Positions 25,031 through 33,591 of a stretch of DNA of 47,718 nt are shown here, piece by piece. Origin of the DNA: Streptomyces viridiviolaceus (GTDB lineage: Bacteria; Actinomycetota; Actinomycetes; Streptomycetales; Streptomycetaceae); assembly GCF_014650995.1 (NCBI RefSeq), contig NZ_BMWA01000006.1, positions 77,076 through 124,793 on the forward strand, in the 5' to 3' direction. Each line of letters starts with the position of its first letter. Position 1 is the stretch's first letter. The position numbers were made by a program, and so were the translations under genes. The notes beneath the pieces were generated by a model. It was not told where the DNA came from, searched no databases, and saw only the letters and a list, made by a program, of their open reading frames with translations.

Positions 25031-25801
25031 ATGGGCACGAGAACGGCGGAAGAGCGCCAGCGCGAGATCGTGCGGGTCGCCCGCGCCACCGGCTCGGTCG
25101 ACGTCACCGCGCTCGCGGCCGAACTGGGCGTGGCCAAGGAGACCGTCCGGCGGGACCTGCGCGCCCTGGAGGACCACGGCCTGGTGCGCCGCACCCACGG
25201 TGGCGCCTATCCGGTGGAGAGCGCCGGGTTCGAGACGACGCTCGCCTTCCGCGCCACCAGCCACGTCCCCGAGAAGCGCCGGATCGCCGCCGCGGCGGCC
25301 GAACTGCTCGGTGACGCCGAGACGGTCTTCGTCGACGAGGGATTCACCCCCCAGCTCATCGCCGAGGCGCTTCCGAGGGACCGGCCGCTGACCGTGGTCA
25401 CCGCGTCCCTGCCGGTCGCCGGCGCCCTCGCCGAGGCCGGTGACACCTCCGTGCTGCTGCTCGGCGGCCGGGTCCGCTCGGGCACCCTGGCGACCGTCGA
25501 CCACTGGACGACCAGGATGCTGGCCGGGTTCGTCATCGACCTGGCGTACATCGGCGCCAACGGCATCTCCCGTGAACACGGCCTGACCACACCCGACCCC
25601 GCGGTCGGCGAGGTCAAGGCCCAGGCCATCCGCGCCGCCCGCCGCACGGTCTTCGCGGGCACGCACACGAAGTTCGGGGCGGTCAGTTTCTGCCGGTTCG
25701 CGGAGATCGGCGCCCTGGAGGCGATCGTCACCAGCACCCTGCTCCCCGCGGCCGAGGCCCACCGCTACTCGCTGCTCGGGCCGCAGGTCATCCGCGTCTG
25801 A
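25031..25801 (+). CDS. DeoR/GlpR-family sugar-responsive repressor
   Basis: A 256-aa DeoR-type regulator. The N-terminal helix-turn-helix is MGTRTAEERQREIVRVARATG followed by VDVTALAAELGVAKETVRRDLRALE and LVRRTHGGAYP, the family hallmark. The C-terminal sugar-phosphate-binding domain shows EKRRIAAAAAELLGDAETVFVDEG, VVTASLPVAGAL, LLLGGRVRSGTLATV and AYIGANGIS. It heads the ABC-transporter/dehydrogenase locus on the same strand, so it probably represses it and is relieved by a phosphorylated sugar or polyol. I chose ATG 25031; a GTG at 25013 is an alternative start. Confidence 0.9.
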   Translation: MGTRTAEERQREIVRVARATGSVDVTALAAELGVAKETVRRDLRALEDHGLVRRTHGGAYPVESAGFETTLAFRATSHVPEKRRIAAAAAELLGDAETVFVDEGFTPQLIAEALPRDRPLTVVTASLPVAGALAEAGDTSVLLLGGRVRSGTLATVDHWTTRMLAGFVIDLAYIGANGISREHGLTTPDPAVGEVKAQAIRAARRTVFAGTHTKFGAVSFCRFAEIGALEAIVTSTLLPAAEAHRYSLLGPQVIRV

Positions 25802-25879
25802 GACACCGGACCATGCCCCTCCGGGGCACCCCGACACCCCTCACTGCCCTTTATATCCTCATACGTCCAGGAGCGATCC

Positions 25880-27250
25880 ATGCGAACCCAGAGCCGACGG
25901 AGGCCGCGAGCCACGCTCGCCACGGCCGCCGCAGGGACGCTGCTCGCCCCGCTGCTCTCCGGCTGCTGGGTCGGGGCGGGCGGGGCCGGATCCGGCGGGA
26001 ACGCCATCAACGTCCTGATGGTCAACAACCCCCAGATGGTCGAACTGCAGAAGCTCACCGCCGACCACTTCACCAAGGAGACCGGCATCAAGGTGAACTT
26101 CACCGTCCTGCCGGAGAACGACGTCCGCGACAAGATCAGCCAGGACTTCGCCAACCAGGCCGGCCAGTACGACGTCGCCACCCTGTCCAACTACGAGATC
26201 CCCATCTACGCCCGCAACGAATGGCTGCACGAGATGGGCTCCTACGTCGCGAAGGACCCGTCCTACGACGAGCAGGACGTCCTGGCGCCGATGCGCGAGT
26301 CCCTCACCGGCGACGACGGCAAGCTCTACGGCCAGCCCTTCTACGGCGAGTCGTCCTTCCTGATGTACCGCAAGGACGTCTTCGCGAAGAAGGGCCTGAC
26401 GATGCCCGAGCACCCCACCTGGACCCAGGTGGCCGAGCTCGCCGAGCAGGTCGACGGCGCCGAGCCGGGCATGAAGGGCATCTGCCTGCGCGGCCTGCCG
26501 GGCTGGGGCGAGCTGATGGCACCCCTGACGACGGTCGTGAACACCTTCGGCGGCACCTGGTTCGACCAGGACTGGAAGGCGCGACTGGACTCCCCCGAGT
26601 GGGAGAAGGCGACGAAGTTCTACGTCGGCCTCGTCCGCGAGCACGGCGAGTCCGGCGCCGCCCAGTCCGGTTTCGCCGAGTGCCTGAACAACCTCACCCA
26701 GGGCAAGGTCGCCATGTGGTACGACGCCACGTCGGCGGCCGGCTCCCTGGAGTCCGCCAAGTCCCCGGTCAAGGGAAAGATCGGCTACGCTCCGGCTCCC
26801 GTCGAGAGGACCGACTCCTCCGGCTGGCTCTACACCTGGGCCTGGGGCATCCAGAAGGCGTCCCGCAACCCCGACAAGGCGTGGAAGTTCGTCTCCTGGG
26901 CGTCCGGCAAGGAGTACGAACAGCTCGTCGGCGACCAGATCGGCTGGTCGAACGTCCCCGCCGGCAAGCGGGCCTCGACGTACGACAACCCGGCCTACCG
27001 CGCGGAGGCCGCCGCCTTCCAGGAGATGACCAGGGAGGCCATCGAGGGAGCCAAGCCGCGCGACCCCGGCGTGCAGCCGCGCCCCGCGCCCGGCATCCAG
27101 TTCGTCGGCATCCCCGAGTTCACCGACCTCGGCACCAAGGTCTCCCAGGAGATCAGCGCGGCCATCGCCGGACGCCAGTCCGTCGAGTCGGCCCTGAAGA
27201 AGTCGCAGGCGCTCGCCGAGAAGATCTCCGAGGAGTACGAGGGACGATGA
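25880..27250 (+). CDS. ABC transporter sugar/polyol-binding lipoprotein
   Basis: A 456-aa extracellular solute-binding protein of family 1, anchored as a lipoprotein. The N-terminus MRTQSRRRPRATLATAAAGT leads into the lipobox LLSGC (Cys near residue 30), with a twin Arg in the n-region. The binding fold has INVLMVNNPQMVELQKLT at the start, YGQPFYGESSFLMYRKDVF (a hinge motif of the polyol/mannitol group), GKVAMWYDATSAAGSLE and FVSWASGKEYEQLV. AGGAG lies 9 bases before ATG 25880. The downstream permease ATG overlaps its stop by 4 bases, and polyol dehydrogenase-type synteny suggests a sugar alcohol substrate (inference). Confidence 0.92.
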   Translation: MRTQSRRRPRATLATAAAGTLLAPLLSGCWVGAGGAGSGGNAINVLMVNNPQMVELQKLTADHFTKETGIKVNFTVLPENDVRDKISQDFANQAGQYDVATLSNYEIPIYARNEWLHEMGSYVAKDPSYDEQDVLAPMRESLTGDDGKLYGQPFYGESSFLMYRKDVFAKKGLTMPEHPTWTQVAELAEQVDGAEPGMKGICLRGLPGWGELMAPLTTVVNTFGGTWFDQDWKARLDSPEWEKATKFYVGLVREHGESGAAQSGFAECLNNLTQGKVAMWYDATSAAGSLESAKSPVKGKIGYAPAPVERTDSSGWLYTWAWGIQKASRNPDKAWKFVSWASGKEYEQLVGDQIGWSNVPAGKRASTYDNPAYRAEAAAFQEMTREAIEGAKPRDPGVQPRPAPGIQFVGIPEFTDLGTKVSQEISAAIAGRQSVESALKKSQALAEKISEEYEGR

Positions 27251-28188
27251 CCGCCACGACCACGGCCCCCGTGGCCGCCCCCGACGTCCGCACCCCGGCC
27301 CGCCCGCCCGCCACCCGGCTGCGCGCCTGGGCCACCCGGGCTCCGCTCCTCCCCGCCCTGATCTTCATGATCGCGGTCACCCAGCTGCCGTTCGTGGCCA
27401 CGCTGGTGATCTCCTTCTTCGACTGGAACGCCCTCTACCCGGACGCCCGCCACTTCACCGGCCTCAGCAACTACGGCGACGTCCTCACCGACCCCGACCT
27501 GCGCAGGTCGGTGTGGACGACCGTCCTGCTGACCGTCGCGGTGGTCCTGGCCAGCCTCGTCCTCGGACTGGCGCTGGCCCTGCTGCTGGACCGGCGGTTC
27601 AAGGGCCGGGGCGTGGTCCGCACCCTGCTGATCGCCCCCTTCCTGGTCGTCCCGGTGGCGGCGGCCCTGCTGTGGAAGCACGTGCTCTACAACCCCGAAT
27701 ACGGCCTGTTCAACGGCCTCTTGCACTACGTCGGCGGACCGCAGCCCGACTGGATCTCCAACACCCCGCTGCTCGCCGTCGAGGCCTCCCTGGTGTGGCA
27801 GTGGACGCCGTTCATGATGCTCATCCTGCTGGCCGGGTTGCAGAGCCGGGACCAGCAGCAGATCGAGGCCGCCCGGGTGGACGGCGCGAGCGACTGGCAG
27901 ATCTTCCGCCACCTCACGCTGCCCCACCTGCGCCGCTACCTGGAACTGGGCGCCCTGCTGGGCTCGATCTACATCGTGCAGAACTTCGACGCGGTCTTCA
28001 CGATCACGTCCGGCGGCCTGGGCACGGCCAACCTGCCCTACACCGTCTACCAGAGCTTCTACCAGGCCCACGAGAACGGCCTGGCCTCGGCCGCGGGCGT
28101 CCTGGTCGTCATCGGCTCGATCGTCATCGCGACCTTCGCCCTGCGCGTGGTGTCGTCCCTGTTCCGCGAGGAGGTGTCCCGCGCATGA
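27247..28188 (+). CDS. ABC transporter permease 1 (sugar/polyol)
   Basis: A 313-aa MalF-type inner-membrane permease with six membrane helices: PLLPALIFMIAVTQLPFVATLV, TTVLLTVAVVLASLVLGLALALL, TLLIAPFLVVPVAAALLW and later segments. The EAA loop that docks to the ATPase is QIEAARVDGASDWQIFRHLTLP. It overlaps the binding-protein gene and the second permease gene by ATGA each. No ATPase gene is found in the locus, so it probably uses a shared ATPase such as MsiK, as many Streptomyces sugar ABC importers do (established knowledge). Confidence 0.93.
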   Translation: MTATTTAPVAAPDVRTPARPPATRLRAWATRAPLLPALIFMIAVTQLPFVATLVISFFDWNALYPDARHFTGLSNYGDVLTDPDLRRSVWTTVLLTVAVVLASLVLGLALALLLDRRFKGRGVVRTLLIAPFLVVPVAAALLWKHVLYNPEYGLFNGLLHYVGGPQPDWISNTPLLAVEASLVWQWTPFMMLILLAGLQSRDQQQIEAARVDGASDWQIFRHLTLPHLRRYLELGALLGSIYIVQNFDAVFTITSGGLGTANLPYTVYQSFYQAHENGLASAAGVLVVIGSIVIATFALRVVSSLFREEVSRA

Positions 28189-29030
28189 GCGCCATGGCCG
28201 TACGAGTGGGCCGCAGGGGCGGTGTGGGCCTCGGGCTGGTGGCCTGGCTGGCCGGCATCGTCTTCTTCCTGCCCATCGCGTGGATGGCCCTGACCTCCTT
28301 CCACTCGGAGGAGGACGCGGCCACCAACCCGCCGTCCTTCGCGGCGTCGCTGACGCTGGACGGCTACCGCGAGTTCTTCGGCGCGGACGGCGGCGCCAGC
28401 CCCTGGCCGGCGCTGATCAACTCGGCGGTGGCGTCGATCGCGTCGACGCTCTTCGTCCTGCTGCTGGCCCTTCCTGCGGCGTACGCGCTCTCCATCCGGC
28501 CGGTGAAGAAGTGGACGGACGTCCTGTTCTTCTTCCTGTCCACCAAGATGCTGCCGGTGGTCGCGGGCCTGCTGCCGATCTACCTGTTCGCCAAGAACGC
28601 CGGCCTGCTCGACAACATCTGGCTGCTGGTCATCCTCTACACCTCCATGAACCTGCCGATCGCGGTGTGGATGATGCAGTCCTTCCTGGCCGAAGTCCCG
28701 GTCGCCGTCATCGAGGCGGCCCGGGTGGACGGCGCGAGACTGCCGACGATCCTGGCGCGCGTCGTCGCGCCCATCGCCCTCCCGGGCATCGCCGCGACGT
28801 CGTTGATCTGCTTCATCTTCAGCTGGAACGAACTGCTCTTCGCCCGGGTGCTGACGGGCGTGGTCGCCGAGACCGCCCCCGTCTTCCTGACCGGCTTCAT
28901 CACCAGCCAGGGCCTGTTCCTGGCCAAGGTGTGCGCCGCGTCGCTCGTCATCTCCCTGCCGGTGCTCGCCGCGGGGTTCGCCGCCCAGGACAAACTGGTC
29001 CAGGGCCTGTCGTTGGGAGCCGTGAAATGA
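28185..29030 (+). CDS. ABC transporter permease 2 (sugar/polyol)
   Basis: A 281-aa MalG-type permease. Membrane helices include LGLVAWLAGIVFFLPIAWMAL, NSAVASIASTLFVLLLALPAAYAL and ISLPVLAAGFAA. The EAA motif is VIEAARVDGARLPTILARVVAP. The segment KMLPVVAGLLPIYLFAKNAGLLDN is typical of polyol-type (SmoG/MtlG-like) permeases. It overlaps both neighbours by 4 bases, so the four genes binding protein, permease, permease, dehydrogenase are translated as a chain. Confidence 0.93.
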   Translation: MSAMAVRVGRRGGVGLGLVAWLAGIVFFLPIAWMALTSFHSEEDAATNPPSFAASLTLDGYREFFGADGGASPWPALINSAVASIASTLFVLLLALPAAYALSIRPVKKWTDVLFFFLSTKMLPVVAGLLPIYLFAKNAGLLDNIWLLVILYTSMNLPIAVWMMQSFLAEVPVAVIEAARVDGARLPTILARVVAPIALPGIAATSLICFIFSWNELLFARVLTGVVAETAPVFLTGFITSQGLFLAKVCAASLVISLPVLAAGFAAQDKLVQGLSLGAVK

Positions 29031-30016
29031 AGGCCGCCGTCATCGAGTCCGTGGGCCGTGCCGTCGTCACCGAGGTCCCGGACCCGACGCCAGGGCCGCG
29101 CGAGGTCGTCGTCGAGGTCGCGGCCTGCGGTCTGTGCGGCACCGACCTGCACATCCTCCAGGGCGAGTTCGCGCCGAAGCTCCCGATCGTGCCGGGGCAC
29201 GAGTTCGCCGGCGAGGTGGTCGGCGTCGGCGCCCAGGTCACGGAGGTGGCGGTCGGCGACCAGGTCGCCGTCGACCCGTCCCTCTACTGCTACGAGTGCC
29301 GCTACTGCCGCACCGGCCACAACAACCTCTGCGAACGCTGGGCGGCCATCGGCGTCACGACGGCGGGCGGCGCGGCGAAGTACGCGGTGGCGCCGGTGGC
29401 GAACTGCGTGAAGCTCCCGGAGCACGTCCGCACCCAGGACGCGGCCCTGATCGAACCGCTCTCCTGCGCGGTCCGCGGCTACGACGTACTCCGGTCCCGC
29501 CTCGGCGCCCACGTCCTGATCTACGGTTCCGGCACGATGGGCCTGATGATGCTGGAACTGGCCAAGCGGACCGGCGCGGCGAGCGTCGACGTGGTCGACG
29601 TGAACCCGGCCCGCCTGGAGACGGCCCGCGGCCTCGGTGTCTCCGCCTCGGCCGCGAACCCGGACGAACTGGACCGCCCGCAGGGCTGGGACCTGGTCAT
29701 CGACGCGACCGGCAACGCGGCGGCGATCCAGGACGGCCTGGGGCGGGTCGCCAAGGCCGGCACGTTCCTGCAGTTCGGCGTGGCCGACTACGCGACGCGG
29801 GTGACGATCGACCCGTACCGCATCTACAACCAGGAGATCACCATCACCGGCTCGATGGCGGTCCTGCACAGCTACGAGCGCGCTGCGGAACTGTTCGCGA
29901 ACGACGTGCTGGACCCCGACGTCTTCATCAGCGACCGCATCCCGCTGGACCGCTACCCGCAGGCGCTGGAGCAGTTCGCGGCGGGGGTGGGCAGGAAGAT
30001 CGTGGTGGTGCCGTAG
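29027..30016 (+). CDS. Zinc-dependent medium-chain dehydrogenase (polyol/threonine dehydrogenase type)
   Basis: A 329-aa MDR-family alcohol dehydrogenase. The catalytic zinc region is ACGLCGTDLHILQGEF (Cys and nearby Asp) with PGHEFAGEVVGVG. The structural zinc cysteines are YCYECRYCRTGHNNLCE. The NAD-binding glycine motif is LIYGSGTMGLMML and the following acidic residue VDVVDVNPARL favours NAD over NADP. It resembles sorbitol/L-iditol dehydrogenases. Coupled by ATGA to the transporter, it probably oxidises the imported sugar alcohol; the substrate is not certain. Confidence 0.9.
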   Translation: MKAAVIESVGRAVVTEVPDPTPGPREVVVEVAACGLCGTDLHILQGEFAPKLPIVPGHEFAGEVVGVGAQVTEVAVGDQVAVDPSLYCYECRYCRTGHNNLCERWAAIGVTTAGGAAKYAVAPVANCVKLPEHVRTQDAALIEPLSCAVRGYDVLRSRLGAHVLIYGSGTMGLMMLELAKRTGAASVDVVDVNPARLETARGLGVSASAANPDELDRPQGWDLVIDATGNAAAIQDGLGRVAKAGTFLQFGVADYATRVTIDPYRIYNQEITITGSMAVLHSYERAAELFANDVLDPDVFISDRIPLDRYPQALEQFAAGVGRKIVVVP

Positions 30017-30030
30017 GCCTGGCCGGCATC

Positions 30031-30118
30031 TCCAGCCCGTCCGGCGTTTGAGGACGAGGCCGAAGGCCGACAAGGGGGTCCGGGGGCGCAGCCGCCCCCG
30101 GGGACGGGAAGGGAAGGG
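30031..30118 (+). repeat. Streptomyces interspersed intergenic repeat with hairpin
   Basis: The stretch from cagcccgtccggcgtttgag (about 30031) through the hairpin gggggcgcagccgccccc to gggaaggg is the widespread GC-rich intergenic element found after many Streptomyces genes (recognised from memory). Here it follows the dehydrogenase and likely acts as a terminator. Confidence 0.75.
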
Positions 30119-30219
30119 GCGGCGGGGGCGAAGAACACCGGCCGCCACCGCCCCACCGGCCCGACCCGATCGCCCCACGGGTAAGGGAACGGTAAAACGG
30201 CCTCGCTCGTTCACCGGGC

Positions 30220-31434
30220 ATGACAGCTATGACCCCCGGCTCGAACATCCCCCTCTCCGCCGCCCGCGTGACGGTGGACGTCGCCGCGCCCGTGCGGCTC
30301 GACGTATCGGGCCTGCTGCTCACCGCCGACGGCAAGGTGCGCTCCGACGACGACTTCATCTTCTACAACCAGCCCACCGGCCCGGGCGTGACGTACCGCT
30401 CCGGCGGCGGCACCGCCCCGGACGCGATCACGGTCGACACCTCCGCCGTCCCGCCGGGCATCGAGAAGATCGTCGTCACCGCCAGCCCGGACGCCGCCGG
30501 CCAGACCTTCCAGGGCATCGAACCGACCGCCACCATCCGCAACGCGGACGACAACTCCGTCCTCGCCACCTTCACGCCCCCGCAGCTCGGCGCCGAGACG
30601 GCCCTGGTGATCGTGGAGATCTACCTGCGCAACGGTGCCTGGAAGGCCCGCGCGGTCGGCCAGGGCTACGCCAACGGTCTCGCGGGCATCGCCACCGACT
30701 TCGGCGTCACGGTGGAGGAACCGGCCGCCCCGGCCCAGCCGGCGGCCCCGCCCCAGGCGGTCACCCCGCCGCCGGCCCCGCCCGCCGCCGCTCCCACCAT
30801 GCCCGCCGCACCGCCCGCGCCGCCCGCCGCACCGCCCGCCCCCGCCCCGGGCACGGGGAAGATCAACCTGGACAAGGGCCGGGTCAGCCTGCAGAAGAAC
30901 CAGACCGTCTCCCTGGTCAAGGGCGGCCGTCCGGTCCTCTCACAGGTCAAGATGGGCCTCGGCTGGGAGCCGGCGTACCGCGGCAAGGACATCGACCTGG
31001 ACGCCTCCGTCATCGCGTACGGCCCGCAGCGCAACCACATCGACAGCTGCTACTTCGGCAAGCTCCAGATCGTGAACGGCGCCATCCGGCACTCCGGCGA
31101 CAACCTCACCGGCGAGGGCGGCGGCGACGACGAGGTGATCACCGTCGACCTCGGCGCCCTCCCGCCGGACGTCACCGGGCTGGTGTTCACGGTCAACTCC
31201 TTCTCCGGCCAGAAGTTCACGGAGGTCGCCAAGGCGTACTGCCGTCTCCTGGACGGCGCGACCGGCGAGGAACTGGTCCGCTTCGACCTCACCAGCGCCG
31301 AGCCGCAGACCGGCGTGATGATGGCGAAGCTGATCCGCCAGTTCTCCGGCGAGTGGGAGATGACCGCCATGGGCGACTTCGTCAAGTCCCGCACGGTCCG
31401 GGGGATGGTGAAGCCCGCGGCCCAGGCGCTGTAG
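30220..31434 (+). CDS. TerD-family protein with two TerD domains
   Basis: A 404-aa cytoplasmic protein with two calcium-binding TerD domains. Domain 1 (about residues 1-165) has PGSNIPLSAARVTVDVAAPV and SDDDFIFYNQP, and its calcium loop aspartates are visible. Domain 2 (about 215-400) has VSLVKGGRPVLSQVKMGLGWEP, IDLDASVIAYGPQRNHIDSCYF and SGDNLTGEGGGDDEVITVDLG. A Pro/Ala-rich linker of about 45 residues separates them. The family is tied to tellurite and stress resistance in many Streptomyces, but the molecular role is uncertain. The start could also be the ATG at 30229. A strong hairpin (31448-31486) follows. Confidence 0.9.
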   Translation: MTAMTPGSNIPLSAARVTVDVAAPVRLDVSGLLLTADGKVRSDDDFIFYNQPTGPGVTYRSGGGTAPDAITVDTSAVPPGIEKIVVTASPDAAGQTFQGIEPTATIRNADDNSVLATFTPPQLGAETALVIVEIYLRNGAWKARAVGQGYANGLAGIATDFGVTVEEPAAPAQPAAPPQAVTPPPAPPAAAPTMPAAPPAPPAAPPAPAPGTGKINLDKGRVSLQKNQTVSLVKGGRPVLSQVKMGLGWEPAYRGKDIDLDASVIAYGPQRNHIDSCYFGKLQIVNGAIRHSGDNLTGEGGGDDEVITVDLGALPPDVTGLVFTVNSFSGQKFTEVAKAYCRLLDGATGEELVRFDLTSAEPQTGVMMAKLIRQFSGEWEMTAMGDFVKSRTVRGMVKPAAQAL

Positions 31435-31447
31435 GCGGCCGGCCGAC

Positions 31448-31486
31448 GGCGGCGCTCCCGGTACCCGGGGCACCGGGAGCGCCGCC
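31448..31486 (+). terminator. Hairpin terminator after the TerD gene
   Basis: Fifteen-base arms ggcggcgctcccggt (31448-31462) and accgggagcgccgcc (31472-31486) with a 9-base loop, 13 bases after the stop. It also ends the degraded region on the other strand. Confidence 0.85.
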
Positions 31487-31690
31487 CCTGCGTCCGCAGT
31501 CCCCGCAGCACCGGCGACGGGTACCGGCGGACCGGCTCCCCCGTCACCCCGGCCGGCCGACTCGGACGCCGTGGCCCCCGCGTGCACCGGCCGCGGCACC
31601 TTCGATCGCCCGACGTCCCGCCGCAGCATGCCCTCCTCCCGCGCCGCCCGGACCAGCCGCCCCGCCGCGCCCCGCACACGGTCGCCGCAC
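31487..31690 (-). pseudogene. C-terminal remnant of a TetR-type regulator
   Basis: On the minus strand a coherent reading RVRGAAGRLVRAAREEGMLRRDV starts at 31680 and runs into VPRPVHAGATASESAGRGDG. It then needs a frameshift near 31530 to continue as EPVRRYPSPVLRGLRTQG. This pattern (arginine-rich helix, RxDV, gly/ala helix, RRYLxxxLDGLR-like end) is typical of the C-terminus of TetR-family regulators. The DNA-binding half is absent: sequence between 31690 and 31820 shows no helix-turn-helix. It is a decayed gene in an otherwise gene-free 384-bp gap. Confidence 0.5.
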
Positions 31691-31820
31691 GCGGTGTCCA
31701 CCGCCGGGCCGCCGGCCCAGCCGCCTCGCCCGGCGCCCGAGCGGCCGCGACCGCGCCGGCCCGCGCCGCGGTCGCATCGATCCGGTCGGGACCGGCGGCC
31801 TCCGGCAGCCGGTGGGGACC

Positions 31821-32837
31821 CTAGAACAGCGCGCTGTACGCGTTGAGCGCCGGCTGCCCGCCCAGGTGGGCGTAGAGCACGGTGGCGTCGCCGCCGATCT
31901 CGCCGCGGGTGACCAGGTCGACCAGCCCCGCCATCGACTTCCCCTCGTAGACCGGGTCGGTGACCATGCCCTCGGTCCGGGCTGCGAGCCGCATCGCCGC
32001 GAGCGTGCTGTCGTCGGGGATGCCGTAGGTGCCCGCGTGGTACCGCTCGTCCAGTTCGACGTCCGCCTCGGTCAGTTCCTTCGTCACGCCGATGAGCTGC
32101 CCGGTCCGATGCGCGATCCGGGCGATCTGCTCCCGGGTGCGGGCGGGTTCCGCGGACGCGTCGACGCCGATCACCCGCCGGGGCCGGCCGCCCGCCTCCT
32201 CCAGGGCCCGGAATCCGGCGACCATGCCGGCCTGGGTCGACCCGGTCACCGAGCACACCACCACGGTGTCGAAGAAGACGCCCAGTTCCCGTTCCTGCTC
32301 GGCGACCTCGTACGCCCAGCCGGCGAAGCCGAGCCCGCCGAGCGGATGGTCGGAGGCGCCGGCCGGGATGGCGTACGGCTTTCCGCCCGCCTCCTCGACC
32401 TCCCTGAGCGCCTGCTCCCAGCTCTCCTTGAAACCGATGCCGAACCCGGCCTTCACCAGCCGTACGTCGGCCCCGGCCAGCCGGGAGAGCAGGATGTTGC
32501 CGACCTTGTCGTACACGGCGTCCGGCCAGTCCACCCAGCTCTCCTGCACCAGCACGCACTTCAGTCCGGCCCGGGCGGCGACGGCGGCGACCTGGCGGGT
32601 GTGGTTGGACTGCACCCCGCCGATCGAGACGAGGGTGTCGCAACCCTGGGCGAGCGCGTCGGCGACCAGGTACTCCAGCTTGCGGGTCTTGTTGCCGCCG
32701 TAGGCGATGCCGGAGTTCAGGTCCTCGCGCTTCGCCCACAGCGAGGCCCCGCCGAGGTGCTCGGTGAGGCGTTCCAGCCGGTGCACGGGCGAGGGTCCGA
32801 GGAGCAGCGGGTAGCGCTCGTACGAGGAAAGGGACAC
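31821..32837 (-). CDS. acdS: 1-aminocyclopropane-1-carboxylate deaminase (AcdS)
   Basis: A 338-aa fold-type II PLP enzyme that splits ACC, the plant ethylene precursor, into ammonia and 2-oxobutyrate. The PLP lysine is in [16 protein letters not shown], with [21 protein letters not shown] right after it (the catalytic Ser/Asn segment). The ACC-deaminase type C-terminus includes [12 protein letters not shown] and [24 protein letters not shown] related possibility is D-cysteine desulfhydrase, but the sequence [20 protein letters not shown] favours AcdS. It lies 13 bases after a GntR-regulator gene on the same strand. In soil streptomycetes it could lower plant ethylene or provide nitrogen. Confidence 0.85.
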   Translation of the reverse strand: MSLSSYERYPLLLGPSPVHRLERLTEHLGGASLWAKREDLNSGIAYGGNKTRKLEYLVADALAQGCDTLVSIGGVQSNHTRQVAAVAARAGLKCVLVQESWVDWPDAVYDKVGNILLSRLAGADVRLVKAGFGIGFKESWEQALREVEEAGGKPYAIPAGASDHPLGGLGFAGWAYEVAEQERELGVFFDTVVVCSVTGSTQAGMVAGFRALEEAGGRPRRVIGVDASAEPARTREQIARIAHRTGQLIGVTKELTEADVELDERYHAGTYGIPDDSTLAAMRLAARTEGMVTDPVYEGKSMAGLVDLVTRGEIGGDATVLYAHLGGQPALNAYSALF

Positions 32838-32850
32838 GGGTCCTCCCGGT

Positions 32851-33498
32851 TCAGTCGGGGTCGGCGAGCTCTTCGAGGCCGCGCCAGATGTCCGCCGTCA
32901 CACGGAGCGCCGCCTCCGTGTCACCGGCCGCGCAGGCCCCGATGAGCTGTTCGTGCAGCCCCGCGGAACGGCAGGTGCCACCCTCGCCGAAGCGGCGGCG
33001 CTCCAGCCGGCGGATGAGCGGGGTGTAGCGGGCGACGGTGGCCGCGGCGGCCCGGTTTCCGGCGGCGCGGACGAGGACGTGGTGCAGCGCGTCGTCGGCG
33101 CGCAGGGCACCGTCGACGTCGCCCGCGCGGACGGCCGCCGCGAACCGCTCGTTGGCCGCGCGCATCTCGTCGAGGTCCGCCTCCCGGAGCCGGGGGACGG
33201 CGACGCGCGTGACCAGTTCGTGCATGGCGCCGACGACGGCCGCGGCGTCGCGCACGTCGGCGGCCACGACCGGGGTGACCCGGGTGTAGCTCTGCGGCTT
33301 GCTCTCCAGCAGGCCCTCGTCCACGAGCCGGGAGAACGCCTCTCGCACCGGCGCCCGGGACAGCCCCAGGCGCTCGGCCAGGTCGGCGTCCCGCACGACC
33401 GCGCCGGGTTCGATCTCCCCGGCCACGATGGCGTCCCGGATGGCCTCGTAGGCGCGGTCCCTGAGCAGGGTGCGGGGTACGGGTCGGATGGCCTCCAC
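32851..33498 (-). CDS. GntR family (FCD) regulator of the ACC-deaminase operon
   Basis: A 215-aa regulator. The N-terminal winged helix is [24 protein letters not shown] and [22 protein letters not shown]. The C-terminal all-helical FCD domain carries the metal/effector residues in [29 protein letters not shown] and [14 protein letters not shown]. It precedes acdS by 13 bases, so both are one operon, and it probably senses ACC or an amino acid. I chose GTG 33498 because the promoter places the transcript start at that codon. An upstream ATG would read through the promoter. Confidence 0.85.
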   Translation of the reverse strand: MEAIRPVPRTLLRDRAYEAIRDAIVAGEIEPGAVVRDADLAERLGLSRAPVREAFSRLVDEGLLESKPQSYTRVTPVVAADVRDAAAVVGAMHELVTRVAVPRLREADLDEMRAANERFAAAVRAGDVDGALRADDALHHVLVRAAGNRAAAATVARYTPLIRRLERRRFGEGGTCRSAGLHEQLIGACAAGDTEAALRVTADIWRGLEELADPD

Positions 33499-33534
33499 GA
33501 CTGAAATGTTAGATACCAGTTCTGCTGCGGACAA
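33499..33534 (-). promoter_or_regulatory. Promoter of GntR-acdS operon, leaderless type
   Basis: Reading the minus strand, TTGTCC (33534-33529) and TAACAT (33511-33506) are separated by exactly 17 bp. The GTG start codon at 33498 lies 7 bases after the -10 box, where transcription would begin. The mRNA would then have no leader and no ribosome-binding site. The sequence TGGTATCTAACA, which spans the -10, may also be the GntR operator. Confidence 0.6.
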
Positions 33535-33591
33535 GGGTGCGGCCCGCACCCGTGCGCGCGGGTGCGGGCCGTGGTGGCCGGTGGGCCCGGC

